Below are positions 21,747-33,359 of a stretch of DNA of 64,000 bases, piece by piece. The notes beneath the pieces were generated by a model. The model did no database searches. It saw only the letters and a program-made list of their open reading frames with translations, and had not been told where the DNA came from. This DNA is from Serpula lacrymans var. lacrymans S7.9 (taxonomy: Eukaryota; Basidiomycota; Agaricomycetes; Boletales; Serpulaceae). The DNA lies in the NCBI RefSeq assembly GCF_000218685.1, contig NW_006763296.1, forward strand, positions 2,341,835-2,405,834. The letters run 5' to 3'. Position 1 is the stretch's first letter. Every line of letters begins with the position of its first letter. The translations under genes and the position numbers were made by a program.

Positions 21747-24700
21747 ATGTCGTTCTCAAACAACTCACAGATTTTTCTTATCGCTGGAGGCAATGGGTTT
21801 ATTGTATGTGCACTGTATGACATCTGACCTATATCGTACCAACTTTTGTCTGCCTAGGGATCCCATGTCGCCAGAGCTCTTTTTCTACGCGGATACCATG
21901 TGCGCATCGCAGATATTAATCCTACCTCTTGCTTTGAGGAGAAAATTTGCAACGAAATGATAGTTGGCAATATATGTGACCCGTCATTTTGCGAGCGGAT
22001 TACCAGAGGTGTCCATACCATACTCCATTTCGCGGCCACAATGGGCGGTATGGGTACTATTCACGAACAAAACGATTTCATCATTTATGCTGAGAACTCG
22101 ACAATGACAATCAACCTCTTGACTGCTGCCGTTCATGCAGGAGCTAAACGCTTCTTCTACGCATCCTCAGCCTGCGTATATCCAGCCTCTCTACAAGGTC
22201 ACGGGAAAGCGGATGTGTCCCTCCGAGAATCCGACATCTGGACAAATCCGCCCCCTCAGCCCCAGGGGTTATACGGGTTGGAAAAGCTCGTTTCTGAATT
22301 TCTATTGCAGAACGACGCGTCCAAGATGAAAACTCATATCGCGCGCTTTCATAATATATTTGGTCCTCGTGGTGCATGGTGTAATGGCAGAGAGAAAGTA
22401 CCCGCTGCATTGATTCGAAAAGCAATAGCCGCTAGCCTCGATACAAATCGCGTTCCGACTTTGGAAGTTTGGGGAGATGGACAGCAGCGGCGTAGCTTCC
22501 TCTTTATAGACGACTGCGTTGACGCGATCCTTCTCTTTCTCAATTCAGATTGCACCGACCCCCTTAACATCGGGTCAGATCATTCGGTCACCATCAAGCA
22601 GCTGGCGAAACTTGCAGTTACATGCGCTGGAATAAGCCCAGAAGCCGTTGAACTGCAATTTCTCGCAGAGTCAAGACCAGTGGGTGTTGGTTCGCGTAAC
22701 TCTAACAACGAACTCGTGAAGGCAAAGTTGGGATGGACTCCCAAGGTATCTCTCAAGGAGGGGATGGAGTTGACTGCATTATGGATGAGAGCTCAGATGG
22801 AGAAGGCGGTGAGAGAAATCAGTAATATTGAACGCAGCGCTCTTCTCGAGAAATTCCACCAAAGCCAAGTGATCGATTTGGCAAAAAGCGCTACAACTTT
22901 CGCCATTCTCCTTCCTATCACATCTCGTGGGTTAGATTCGCCCAAAGACTGTTTACGCTATCTCCAATCTTTCGCTCGTTCCTTGGCACGGACCACCTGG
23001 CGGGACACTCAAGGACTAGGAGGATCGCAGTATCGCGCAAAAATATATCTTGCCATTGACCACGATGACTACTTCCTTCTACGGGTAAACGGGAATGGAG
23101 ACAATGCTGCTCAGGCGACCCTGTATGCAGAAGGAGTCGGAGATATTACCACCATCATTTGTGATGTCCCTAAAGGTCATGTCTGCACTATTTGGAAACA
23201 GTGTGCAAGGCGTGCATGGGAGGATGGGTGTGATTATTTTGTACTTATGGGGGACGACGTAGAGTTAGGTGACGAAGGTTGGATGAGGGATGCACATGCC
23301 GCGTTTGCTACAATGGCGAAGGTCGAAGGTGTCCCACACGGTTTCGGGTGTGTCGCCTTCACCGACACCACTTTCCCTGGTATGCCAACTTTTCCGATCA
23401 TTCATCGGACGCATATGGATATTTTTGGTGGTGAAGTTATACCCGACATTTTTATCAACCAAGACGGTGATCCATTCTTGTTCCAACTCTACAGGCGATG
23501 GGGATGTTCTCGCATGTTTCCCTGTAGGATTTCCAATCTGGTGGGGGGCAGCGTCAATGCGCGCTATCGGCAGCAATATGCCTCTGACTGGACTTTCGAG
23601 CCTCTCAACAAGGCGACCGATGCAGTCGAAGCATGGCTTGCAGGAGTATATCCAAGCGTCGAACGGAAGCTAACGATTGATGTCGTCATTCCTTGCTATC
23701 GCGTTCAGCTACCATTCTTAGAAACCATCTTGGCTCTTCAACCATCCCCTACTTGTACGGTGATGTTCATCGTCATCGTCGACAATCCCCAGTCGCCAAA
23801 TATATTTGAATTAGAGTCCAAGTATGCACATCGGCCTGATGTTCGCATTCGCGTAAACTCGGAAAATCTGGGTGCTTCAGCATCTCGAAACAGAGGCATG
23901 AAAGAGTCGTCAGCTGAATGGATTCACTTCTTAGATGACGACGTGACCCCGCAGGAAGATCTTCTTATCGAAGCAGAGAAAATCATCCGAGCACACCCCA
24001 AAGCTGCTGGCTTCGTCGGAAACGCCCAGTTCCCTCCTGCGACCACTATTTTCACCAACGCTGTGCACCTGGCCGGTGTAACGTACTTCTGGGATATAGC
24101 AACAAAGATGAAAGAGGATATGCCTTGGGGCGTTACTGCGAATATTATCTCTCGTCGAGTTCAAGATGGTATCGAGTACGACATGAAGTTCCCGAAGACG
24201 GGTGGTGGCGAAGACATTGATTTTTGTCGCAAGAAACGGGACTTTATTGTGGCTCAAGGAGGCGAAGGATTCCGGGCCGCTCCTGATGTCATTGTCACTC
24301 ATCCTTGGTGGAACGCTGGGAAGAGATCTTACTGGCGATACTATATGTGGTCAATAGGTGACGGTAGACTGGTCAAACTCTATCCGGAGCATACGTACTT
24401 CGATCATGCCCCAAATAGTTCCGAAATACTGCTGATCAGTGCGATGCTGGCTAGCATTGGGGCGGCTGAGTACTTGGGTGGTAAAAGCCACACTCTGCTG
24501 CTGTTTGCAATCAAACTCGTAATTGCCACCATCATTGCGAACACAACGCACGACTTGTATAGGCATCTGTGGAGAGATGCAGAGAGAAACAAGGCCATCA
24601 AGTCGACCGCCTCAAGATTTCAGTGGTTTATGGCAGCGTTCGAAAGTTCATTTATTAGAATGGCAAGTGAAGCTGGGAGGTCATTCGGGATGGTTGAGCG

Positions 24701-24848
24701 AGGGGAGTTGTTACTACTTGGAAAGAGATTCGACTGGTTCACTGGTCGAGCTGGGGGTGGTCCTCGACGTGAGGAAAGGATGAATTCGCGTCAGCGTTTG
24801 ACGCTGATTGTTATAGTCGTATTTACACTCTGCTATGTGTCCTTCTAA
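21747..24848 (+). CDS. GDP-mannose 3,5-epimerase-like / GT-A / GT2 triple fusion
   Basis: Exons 21747-21803 and 21858-24848 give 1015 residues. An in-frame ATG at 21714 would add 11, but an ATAAATA box at 21687 favours the later start. Residues ~10-340 are an extended SDR: NAD motif GGNGFIG, SSACVYP, catalytic YGLEK, RFHNIFGPRG, GREKVPAA, and WGDGQQRRSF then IDDCVDA. These match GDP-mannose 3,5-epimerase (GME) more than other sugar epimerases. Residues ~370-630 form a GT-A-like domain (ILLPITSRG, then VLMGDDVEL). Residues ~635-880 are a GT2 transferase (IDVVIPCYR, ENLGASASRNRG, HFLDDDVTP, GGGEDIDFC). Hydrophobic segments near residues 875-925 and at the extreme C-terminus suggest membrane attachment. 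Expected chemistry: make GDP-L-galactose or a related sugar and transfer it; that is inference. Divergent from the methyltransferase-GT8 fusion. Confidence 0.88.
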
Positions 24849-25586
24849 TTGAATCACGTCCACACCGTATAATCGGAATTCTTTTTGTAATTCCACTGTG
24901 TCATCTATTCAGGTCATTTCTGACAGCGAACACGGGAAACCGGTGAAACAAGAGCAATGAGGAGATGAAACATAGGTAAGGACGACAGGCCATGATATTT
25001 GGGAGTTGAGCTATGTCCGAGTGCTGTGAACTTGAACTGGTAGCCGCTGAGTCGCAGTTCAAAATATGACCGTGCCACGGCGCTGATGGTTCCAAGTACA
25101 ACCATCACGCATCTTACGGAACCGCGAGGTTCCTAGCTCTCAGGCTGAAATACTTACATTTCCACTCAGTATGCGATGCTCCCCACTTTAACAGACTCCC
25201 TATGGAGATTCTGTCTCAGTTCCATTGCCTGGCCAATGCAAAAGCTGGCCGACCACGAGGGTATCGAGTTTTATGGCTTTCCGACTCGGAGTCCACATCA
25301 TCTCGTTTGAGAAAGATCCTTTACTGGTGATCCACGTCGAATTCTCAACCTCACCATCCTGGCGCGAAAATACAATACAGAACACAACCCCAAAGGTAAG
25401 AATGGAATTCGTCCGTGATACGTTTGATCAGAAGCTGGCACTGGACATCGGTATATGACTCACATCAGAAATGTCGATTTTGTCAGTGCAATGCCCTGTT
25501 GACTCGAAGGACAGCACTTGTTTGCAGACTGGCTGCGGTATCGATGCCGCGCGTTAGATCGGCACGCGATACTAGTAATTAGAACC
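24849..25586. other. Unresolved region with coding-like fragments
   Basis: After the fusion gene, two minus-strand open stretches (about 25385-25200 and 25108-24914) have partly protein-like composition, but no splice model joins them and no family is recognised. A plus-strand stretch at 25225-25458 overlaps them. They may be relics or chance. Confidence 0.3.
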
Positions 25587-25596
25587 TATATAAAAG
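25587..25596 (+). promoter_or_regulatory. TATA box
   Basis: TATATAAAAG, a strong TATA match, 35 bp before an ATG at 25622 that opens the small gene relic. It suggests the locus had, or still has, an active promoter. Confidence 0.6.
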
Positions 25597-25621
25597 CTAC
25601 CCTGTTGTCCGAAGGATAGCA

Positions 25622-25963
25622 ATGTCCAGTCCAAAAGAAGATTAATCAAGCTACAATCTCATTATAATTTCTGTTTTTCTATTCGCCTCCTTACCGCGAT
25701 TTACACCACCACGTCGCCAATGGATCTCGTGACGACCTTTATCGACCTATTCTTGGACCCTAGAGCGAGGGAGGGCCAAGTTCGAAGGCGAAATTGCTGG
25801 CATAGATTACTTTTGCGCCTACGTTGCTGCAGGAGATCAGCTTACGTGCAACGCGTTCATATTTGAGGTGAGCTCATGCCAATCTATGGCTCGATAGGCC
25901 ACACTAATCTTCGTGCAACAGGATATACCACAGTTTTGCAAGGACAACTGCTTGGAGATCTAA
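25622..25963 (+). pseudogene. Relic of a small Cys-containing (secreted-type) protein gene
   Basis: Downstream of a TATA box, one frame from ATG 25622 contains a hydrophobic, signal-like stretch (NLIIISVFLFASLP), then an open segment (AKFEGEIAGIDYFCAYVAAG, then DQLTCNAFIFE) ending at a clear donor GTGAGC (25868). A 54-nt intron leads to exon 25922-25963 (DIPQFCKDNCLEI, stop). The frame is broken by TAA near 25643 and TGA at 25730-25732. The four Cys and small size resemble fungal small secreted proteins, but no family is recognised. An undetected intron or another start could also explain the stops. Confidence 0.45.
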
Positions 25964-26424
25964 GAAGATTCTTTATCTTATTGAACACTAATTATCTTAT
26001 TAACCGTTGGGTGATATATTATATCAATGCAGTCATCTGCTAAGTTCATCTTGCTACATATCTTCCATGTATAATTGTTTCAGAGGTCGTGTATAGAGAA
26101 GCTAGGCCTTCTTATTTTGCATAGTATTTTATATATTACTAGTTGTTGTATTTCTTGGTCATCCCTTAACATATTATTCAGTTCAATTGCCCTGTATGGC
26201 CGAAGTGAAGAAATTATGAAAGATAGAAACCTGGATAGTAGTATGAGATACCGCTATATATCTAGGAGGACTGAGTAAGCTCCAGAAAATGGGTTCATGG
26301 AGCTTGCAACACAACTTGACTTTATTGTGAAATATACGGAGCTTGGGCCTGTTGATCACAGACATAAGTACTAAGACATCAAGTGCTGTGTTCAGTGAGA
26401 CGGTAATTGCAGAAACACCGAGAA
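25964..26424. other. AT-rich intergenic spacer
   Basis: 460 bp of AT-rich sequence between the small gene relic and the 3' end of DBR1. No exon, RNA gene or repeat recognised. Confidence 0.5.
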
Positions 26425-28252
26425 CTAAACTACGGAAGAAGGCGCCGCCCGTGGAGGGGGATTTATTTTGTTCTCGAGCTCTAGCATATCGCAAAAAGCA
26501 GTCGTCTGCGGGTTTGTATACCATGGAGCTAAATATTCATCAACAGAAACACATGGTCGTGATTCAAGCATCTACTTACGTTGCTGGTTTTTTGCCGGGC
26601 CCTCACTTCCTGGACCAGGCGCAGTCTGGACAAAGACTTGACATGACTCGACTTCTCGCAGATCGCTGGTTTCGCCTTCTTCTGTGCTCGATATGTGTGC
26701 TTTAACCCATGACAGTTCTTCGGCAACTTGTGCTCGTGCAGCTGCCTCTTCTGGGTAGACAGCTTGTCGACGGGACATGGAGAAGTACGGATGGAATGCA
26801 CGTATGATGGCAAGCCACTCAGGATCAAAAGTGAGAGTGGGGCGACGGCGCTGTCCGTCGGTGGCAGGTGGTAATGAATCAGAAGAAGCGGGAAAGTCCA
26901 TCACCTACATAACAAATCTGCGTAAGCAAGTGACGCGGAAGAAAAAGGTATGCAGCGTACTTCGAGAAACTCCCTACGAGGAAGGCACTTGTCGAGTGCT
27001 AAGAATCTCGTTTCAGACGGTTGGGGGACAGGTGGCGGAGGGGCAACGACTCCTTCTTCTTCGTCTTCCAGCGTGATTTCATCAGGGTTAAGAGGACCAG
27101 TCGTGGATATCGACGATTCTGCCATTGTTGACGACTCAACGCCATCGGGCTTCTTCGTATCAAGACCATCTTCCTCAAATTCATCTATCACTATTTCATC
27201 AGGATTCTCGCCTTGAGCGGGTGAAGGGGATATACTTCCATTTGCGGCGGACGTTGCCTGGTGATGGGTGACTACAGCCTCAAATCTGACATGCAAATGC
27301 GCAGCAAACCACCACGACGGTCTCAAGGTATGCAACAATCCCATTAACGGAGGTGAGCCCAAACTGCCTGTACTGATGTCCTGTCTGAAAAAGGGTTTGC
27401 GGCGTAGGAGGAGGGGTAAGTCGCCATGCTGTTCGATAGACTGTGGCCAGTCGTGAGATAGGAATATATCTGGCGATGAAAGCTGTTTTTTTAAAACGTG
27501 TCAGTCAATTTAAAATTTGCCAAACCATGGGAATTACGCACGAGGGAAAGTCGACGAATGTTGTATTCGCGGATGTGGTAGATGCTTCGCATTGAGCTGT
27601 GGTCGTAAGGCATTTGCTCATAATGCCCTGAATGTCAATTGATGAGGCTGAGATCTATAGGAGAACAATATGATTGTACCTTGATGAAAATCATTTCCCT
27701 TAAAAATACCCGATGCTCCTGCTATGCGAACGCCATCTACCTGAACGCAGCCTGCATGGCCAAGGAAATAGATGTTTGGAGCAAGCCATCCTCCATGGTA
27801 CCTACCATATAGATTCAGCTTGACGAGAGACGAGATTAATTATGCTAATATACAGTTCCCAGAGATAATTTGAAGCCTCGTGGTTTCCACCGATGACAAT
27901 AGTAAGGACGGGCGCTTTTTTCTCGCCAGTATAGTATCTGGAAGCATACGAGTCATAGAACGAACTCGATATAGCTAGATGAGAAGCATAACTACCTATA
28001 AAACTCTCCCAGTTGCCTGTATTTTGGAGGCACTGCCATGCACTGAAGATCGGAGTGATTCCGGATGGCCTGGAAGTCGCCGCAAATGAGCAGAAGGTCA
28101 ACGACATAGTTGTTTTTCTTTTCAAGAAACTCTATATGCTTGTAGATGGCATCGAGCGCCCCATGGCAGCATCCTTCGATTGCAATCTATATGTTTCACA
28201 GCCTCAACGTTTTGAAAACATGGCCGCAAGACAAAGATTCACTCACCTTCAT
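26425..28252 (-). CDS. DBR1: RNA lariat debranching enzyme
   Basis: Minus-strand exons 28252-28247 (only ATGAAG), 28186-27996, 27937-27854, 27801-27680, 27627-27542, 27482-26961, 26904-26580 and 26528-26425 give 479 residues. The metallophosphoesterase core shows [50 protein letters not shown] and [11 protein letters not shown], which carry the metal ligands expected of Dbr1. The C-terminal DBR1 domain shows [27 protein letters not shown] and the closing PPWYTNPQT. The enzyme hydrolyses the 2'-5' bond of excised intron lariats in the nucleus. The middle insert (~residues 265-320, acidic) is poorly conserved. All introns are 51-60 nt. Confidence 0.96.
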
Positions 28253-29426
28253 TCTGGATACTTTTTGGGAATAAGTTGTCAGCTACATCAACAAAGAGCA
28301 TTTCTCCAGCGATCTATGTGATTCATCCTTTTGAACGTAAGACTCACTATTAGTACAAACTCTATGTAGATGTAATAGAGATGAGATTCAGATGGAAGCA
28401 GCTTGAATACATTTCAGAATGCATTCAGCATGGTTCGAACGCTAGCTCACAAGTCATCGCGGAGATAGAATTCTTGCACTACCTCTTTGCTTGAACCGTT
28501 CAACAGAAGTAGTCTTCAAGTCCATCCCATACCTGATATTAGCTGCTCTTGACCTACGCTGCACAATGCTACCTCAGTTCCATTGATTCAAATTCTCCAA
28601 GGTTCAAACAGCAAATCTAAGGCGAAAGTTCATGCTATTCAGTGGTGGATGGTCAATTTGAATTCAATTGAAAGATGCAGTAGGACCTCACGCCAGCGCT
28701 GCTATTATCAGGAAACTCGAGGGCCGCCAAATCAACGCGTTGGAGGAACAAATGTCGATCTATGGAACAACTGATGTTGTCGACAATGACTCGAACCCAT
28801 TCGAAAAAGCTTCTGTACATCAAGCTCGGGGCAGTAGTCGCATATGGGTTGAAAACATCAAACACTGTCTACACAAAATATCGCAGCTCTTGTAATCAAT
28901 GGGTGTCGCCTAATGTCCTGTTTCTAGGACATATCAAGGGGCAATGGTTAAATTTGTGATCTACCTCACACCGAAGGCTTGGCGTCACTGCGATAGGATT
29001 TCGGAGCATCTCAAGCGATTTACACAACTCTCCTCATCCCAGATCCCCCTGTGTTTATATTTCTCTTTCAGGCTCGCATAGACTCCCTCAGCACATTGCC
29101 AAAGTATGACTAGATTCATTGCTGTATCCTTCCCGTACTAATGTATTCTATGTATTCGGACTACAGATTTCTCGTCACAGTAAACACTATTTCTGAAGAT
29201 ATAGTCAGTTATAGCACGTTTGCTTTTGCTTTTGCCTTTCTAATCATCGTTCGACACTTTCTTTCTTTTGTCTAACCTTTTTCTTGATCTAAACAACTTT
29301 AAAACAGATAGCACTGTCATCTAAAACAAGTCTACGTTTGGGACGGCTGCTACACATGACCGTGGTACACTAGTCTCTCGTCTATGCTGCATCGTATATA
29401 TCTCGAGGAACGTATACTAATAATCG
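28253..29426. other. Intergenic with orphan coding-like fragment
   Basis: Holds the DBR1 promoter and the DUR3 3' region. At 28665-28895 on the plus strand, 75 codons look strongly protein-like (ASAAIIRKLEGRQINALEEQ, then ENIKHCLHKISQLL, stop) but are preceded by an in-frame TGA and have no recognisable partner exon. It may be a gene remnant. The rest shows nothing. Confidence 0.4.
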
Positions 29427-31954
29427 TCAAGCACTGGTACTAGATCGCTCCTTTTTAACACCAACACCAAATGTATCTTTCAGCAACCCTCGACCGATAT
29501 CTGACATGGCATTTCGACTTTCCCAAAGAGGCAAAACAGACGTGATGAATGCTGCAACAAACAGCCATATCACACATATGATCACCCAAGCTTTGAAGAA
29601 CGTCAACGAAAAAATATAGTGAGAAAGGAACATTGGAATTGGGATGAGCTGCGTATGACGTTAGCCATTTTTGGTATCTCAGAAAAGAATGAATGCGCCT
29701 CACGAAGATGACGATAAAGGTCATAATGGACGTAGCCCACGTTGCGACTCTTAAGGATTTCTTCAGCATCTCGTAGTCCTCGGGATACTCGCTGATAGAG
29801 GTATCTTCCTTGATGGAGGATACACGAGTTGTCGATTGCGATTTCTCCTTCTTTTCGTCAATTGGTGTGGGAGGTTCTTCTCCATTTGCTCCATTTGCTA
29901 TCAGAGCGGCAGGTCCACCAGGTACGATACGTTTCTTATCCAGGTCCCGGCCCCGCGGATTTATCTTCTTCGTCTCCGACCAGTCAAATTCATTATCAGG
30001 ATTGATCAAGGTGATGATAATGGATATCAGAGCGCCTGAACAGCATGCTCCCATATTACCCGCCAAATTGGGGTACATATTACCTACCGAGGAGTGGCCC
30101 AAAAAGTCAGCAACAGGATTATACAGCAGCTCTCGATGGAAAACTGACCAGTCGTTTCGATCGTCACCTCTCCATAGTACGTCTTGGCGACGACAAGCCA
30201 ACAGGTTATGCCGACAACAAGACCACCCAATGCTCCACCGATGGCAGCAGCCCGAGTCTGTTTACGCCAGACTACACTGAATATGATAGGACCTACAGCA
30301 CCTGTGAACAAAGTTCCAGAGAAGAGGAAGAGCCAGTTCAAAGAGATCCCGATCCCATTCCACAACGACGCGACGCAGGACATGATAATGGCCCAAATAC
30401 CAACCATAACATGTGACACACGTATAAGTGCCTCTGGAGATGCCTAATAATATGGCTCAGGAATCTAGATCAGGAGAGACATGAATGCAACATACGTCTG
30501 GCTTAAAGTGAATTTGGTAAAGGTCAAACGTTAAGATGGATGAGGTAGCTATCATTTCAGAAGATGCCGCCGAAGTGACAGCCATGAATAAGAGAATCAG
30601 CTAAACAACCAGATGCAATTAACAGATGAGAGTAAGCGGCTTTACGTGGTACTGACCATTGCAGCGGCACCTCCGCTGCCTAAAAGTGCAACTACTCCAG
30701 CTGGTGCTGCAAGACCGGCATCAGTTTGAGCCAAGGAGAGACCGCCAGGATATGGGAAACTTGGGTCTATAAATGAGAACTTGAACTTTTAAAGCTTGCT
30801 CGATAGTACAATAGTAAAGACTTCAGCTTACGGTTGGCCAAGGCAACGGCTGAAAGACCCATAATAGTCGAAAACGTTAAAGGCACAGCAAACCAAGCCA
30901 CCCCGCCCAAGAGGTAAGCGCGAACCGCTGTCTTTGCCTCCGAAGCAATAGCCCTCTGCCAATATCCCTGAATTCATCTGTTGAGCCGAGGGCAATATTG
31001 CTAATATCGATATGATACGTACCTGATCCAGCATCACCGTACCAAACCCGCCAGTTATCTGAATTATCATAAACATAAGCCCGTCTGGAGAGCAATTTCA
31101 ATGAATACGTCTCATAACACTTTTCAAGCGATAGCTCACAGTTAGATTTCAGCGTCAAGTACGAGCCATCTTGATTTCCAGATACAGGACGCTCCGCACT
31201 TGCTTGCTGAAGGAGACGGTACATCCCATCGAAGCCACCGATGAGGTCAGCCTCAGCGTAGGTATAGAAGAAGAAGTAGAGTATGATGATCATGAGTATG
31301 AGTGTATGTGAGTAGTCACCTGTGGAGCACATTAAAGAATATTTCAAGCCAAGACATAATATGAAACTTACATAGAAATGTTGCACGCAGACCCCCGAGG
31401 ATCACATAAATAACAACACCCAATGGGATGAGGAAATTTGCTGCATAGATGTTCATGCCAGTAAATGCATTCACAACTGCACTACCGCCCAACAAAAGCA
31501 TACTCGACACTATCAGATTTGTCACGAGCCCGAAAGTGGCGAATATGAAGTGTGCTGTGTTTCCATAACGAGCGTGGACGATCTCGAGGTATGTATGACA
31601 GTAGGGCGCAATCATCTTCACGCGGACCGAGAGGATCGACATGACGAAAATCTGGATGGTTGCGCCTGCAGCGTAGTAGTAGCCTCCACAAAGTCCATAT
31701 TCATACGTTACAGTCGAGCTCTGAAGGAGAGTAGCAGCCCAAGTCCAAGCTGATACGATACCCGAAGCTATCAGTCCAGGTTTGACTGAACGGGAAGCGG
31801 TATTGAATTCCTCCGAAGTGGCTATCTTATAGCTTGTGTATCTGTTTTGCAAGGTAGAGAGACCCATCATGATAAGAGCGAAAACAAAACCGATTCCGAG
31901 GACGACGCCATAGCCTATTCCTTGGGTCAATACTTGGGAGCCTTCCGTAGACAT
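29427..31954 (-). CDS. DUR3: Urea active transporter, sodium:solute symporter family
   Basis: Minus-strand exons 31954-31372, 31319-31140, 31084-31023, 30967-30832, 30766-30657, 30600-30496, 30443-30149, 30083-29704 and 29648-29427 give 690 residues, the usual DUR3 length. Marks include SRSVKPGLIASGIVSAWTWA, QSSTVTYEYGLCGGYYYAAG, GGFGTVMLDQGYWQRAIA, LGSGGAAAM/LILLFMAVTSAASSE and NWLFLFSGTLFTGAVGP, as in fungal and plant DUR3. About 15 membrane helices are expected, with a cytosolic loop near residues 540-600. It imports urea across the plasma membrane, driven by an ion gradient. All introns are 52-65 nt. Three GATAAG sites upstream fit nitrogen control. Confidence 0.95.
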
Positions 31955-33359
31955 TATAGAAACGAAAGATAGCTGAGGGGGTTTGAAGGCATTGAGATAT
32001 AATCGAGGGGAAGGCTTATGACCAGGTTCTGACGTGCCTATCGACTGAATACACAGGAGAGATAAGCGGAGGACAGTCGTGGACACTTTGTGATCGCATC
32101 ATCCTCTCCGCTGGAGAAGATATCTTTGGAACCGAATAAAATCTTCAACCGGAGCGCTCATGGAGTCTGATGCCAACAGAATAGAAGATGAGTATACTAT
32201 TCCAGCGTATTAGAAGTTGGTCGTGACTAACCATGTGCATTTACAGCAATGGCTTGACTAGTACTGACTTAGTGACTAGTATACGTCGTTGGTTGATTCG
32301 CACTCTTCGATACTGATTCTCCGAGTCATCTCTGACGACCAAAAGCCCTCTGACATATCTTTGGCAATAAGCCAGCCCCTGGATCTGACATATCCCAAGC
32401 GGTGGCCGCTGTCGTGTGACGATGTTAACGTTAGCATGATATGAGCAGGACGCACAGTTGCAGAGATAAGCCTCGACGACATGAGAGAGTTTGCAGATAA
32501 GCGTGTACAAGAACGACGAAAAGAAGCAGCAAAAATACCACAAGATAACCGTTCCTCGAACCATGATCACCAGACCAGCTTTTATTTGCAAGAACATAAG
32601 CTGGGTACCATGCACAGCATACGGTAATAAAAGAACGAGCTGAACATTTTTGCCGAGTCAATACATGCTCATATTCGACAAGTAAAATGTCTCAACTAAC
32701 GGTATAGTCACTTGAAAACTTTTCCTCGTCGGTGCTTTGGCCTGCTAGAAAGGCCAAATGTCTGGCAATTGTATTCATTCGATGCAGCGATTAACTCGGA
32801 CACGCCTGTGAGCCTGTAATGACTTGTGCCAATGTTATCCGAGTCGATGTCAATGCCAAGCGTTGTATTGTGATAAAAGTAGCGTGGCGCACATCCGAAT
32901 CGACGATAGAGTCCGCAGCTTACAGTCAAGGGGCCTTTCAGTTCTTTTCATCCTTGGGATCTCGCCAATTTTGTGGCCTGAATACCGCTGACCGGACTGT
33001 GAACACAATATCTACTGTCAGTTGCATCCGAGTCAGCGTCGAGGTCGACCCAGCGTATTTGGTTGCATAAACCCGTGTGAAAAATAAGTCATTATGCCTA
33101 TCAAGTTCGGACTCGGATTTCCCAAGCTTTCACTAAATTTCACTCCCTATAAACCATCAGCGCCCAGCAACTGTATCGAGGACTTCGTACAATAATCAAA
33201 ACTAGCAGATAAATGCAAATGCGCGTAAAGCAGTATACACCAGTCTATAGTTATCTAGTACGTCCTGCAAAGGTGCTAATACTGATAGATACTGTTGATT
33301 ATGATCCCAAGTCCAATGGGTATACGAGAGTGCCAGAAAGAAATGGAGCACACAGACCT
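31955..33359. other. DUR3 promoter region and MINDY 3' flank
   Basis: 1.4 kb without a supported gene. The DUR3-proximal 560 bp contain three GATAAG motifs. Open frames around 32800-33070 lack start context and family resemblance. Confidence 0.5.
32061..32501. promoter_or_regulatory. Three GATAAG motifs upstream of DUR3
   Basis: GATAAG at 32061-32066, 32465-32470 and 32496-32501; the first lies 107 bp before the DUR3 start codon. Fungal GATA factors (AreA/Nit2/Gln3 type) bind HGATAR sites and activate nitrogen-use genes; function here is inferred from motif and gene identity. Confidence 0.55.

Noticed and set aside
28425..28445. GGTTCGAACGC resembling a tRNA T-loop
   Set aside because: No matching acceptor stem, anticodon stem or D-loop could be folded around it.
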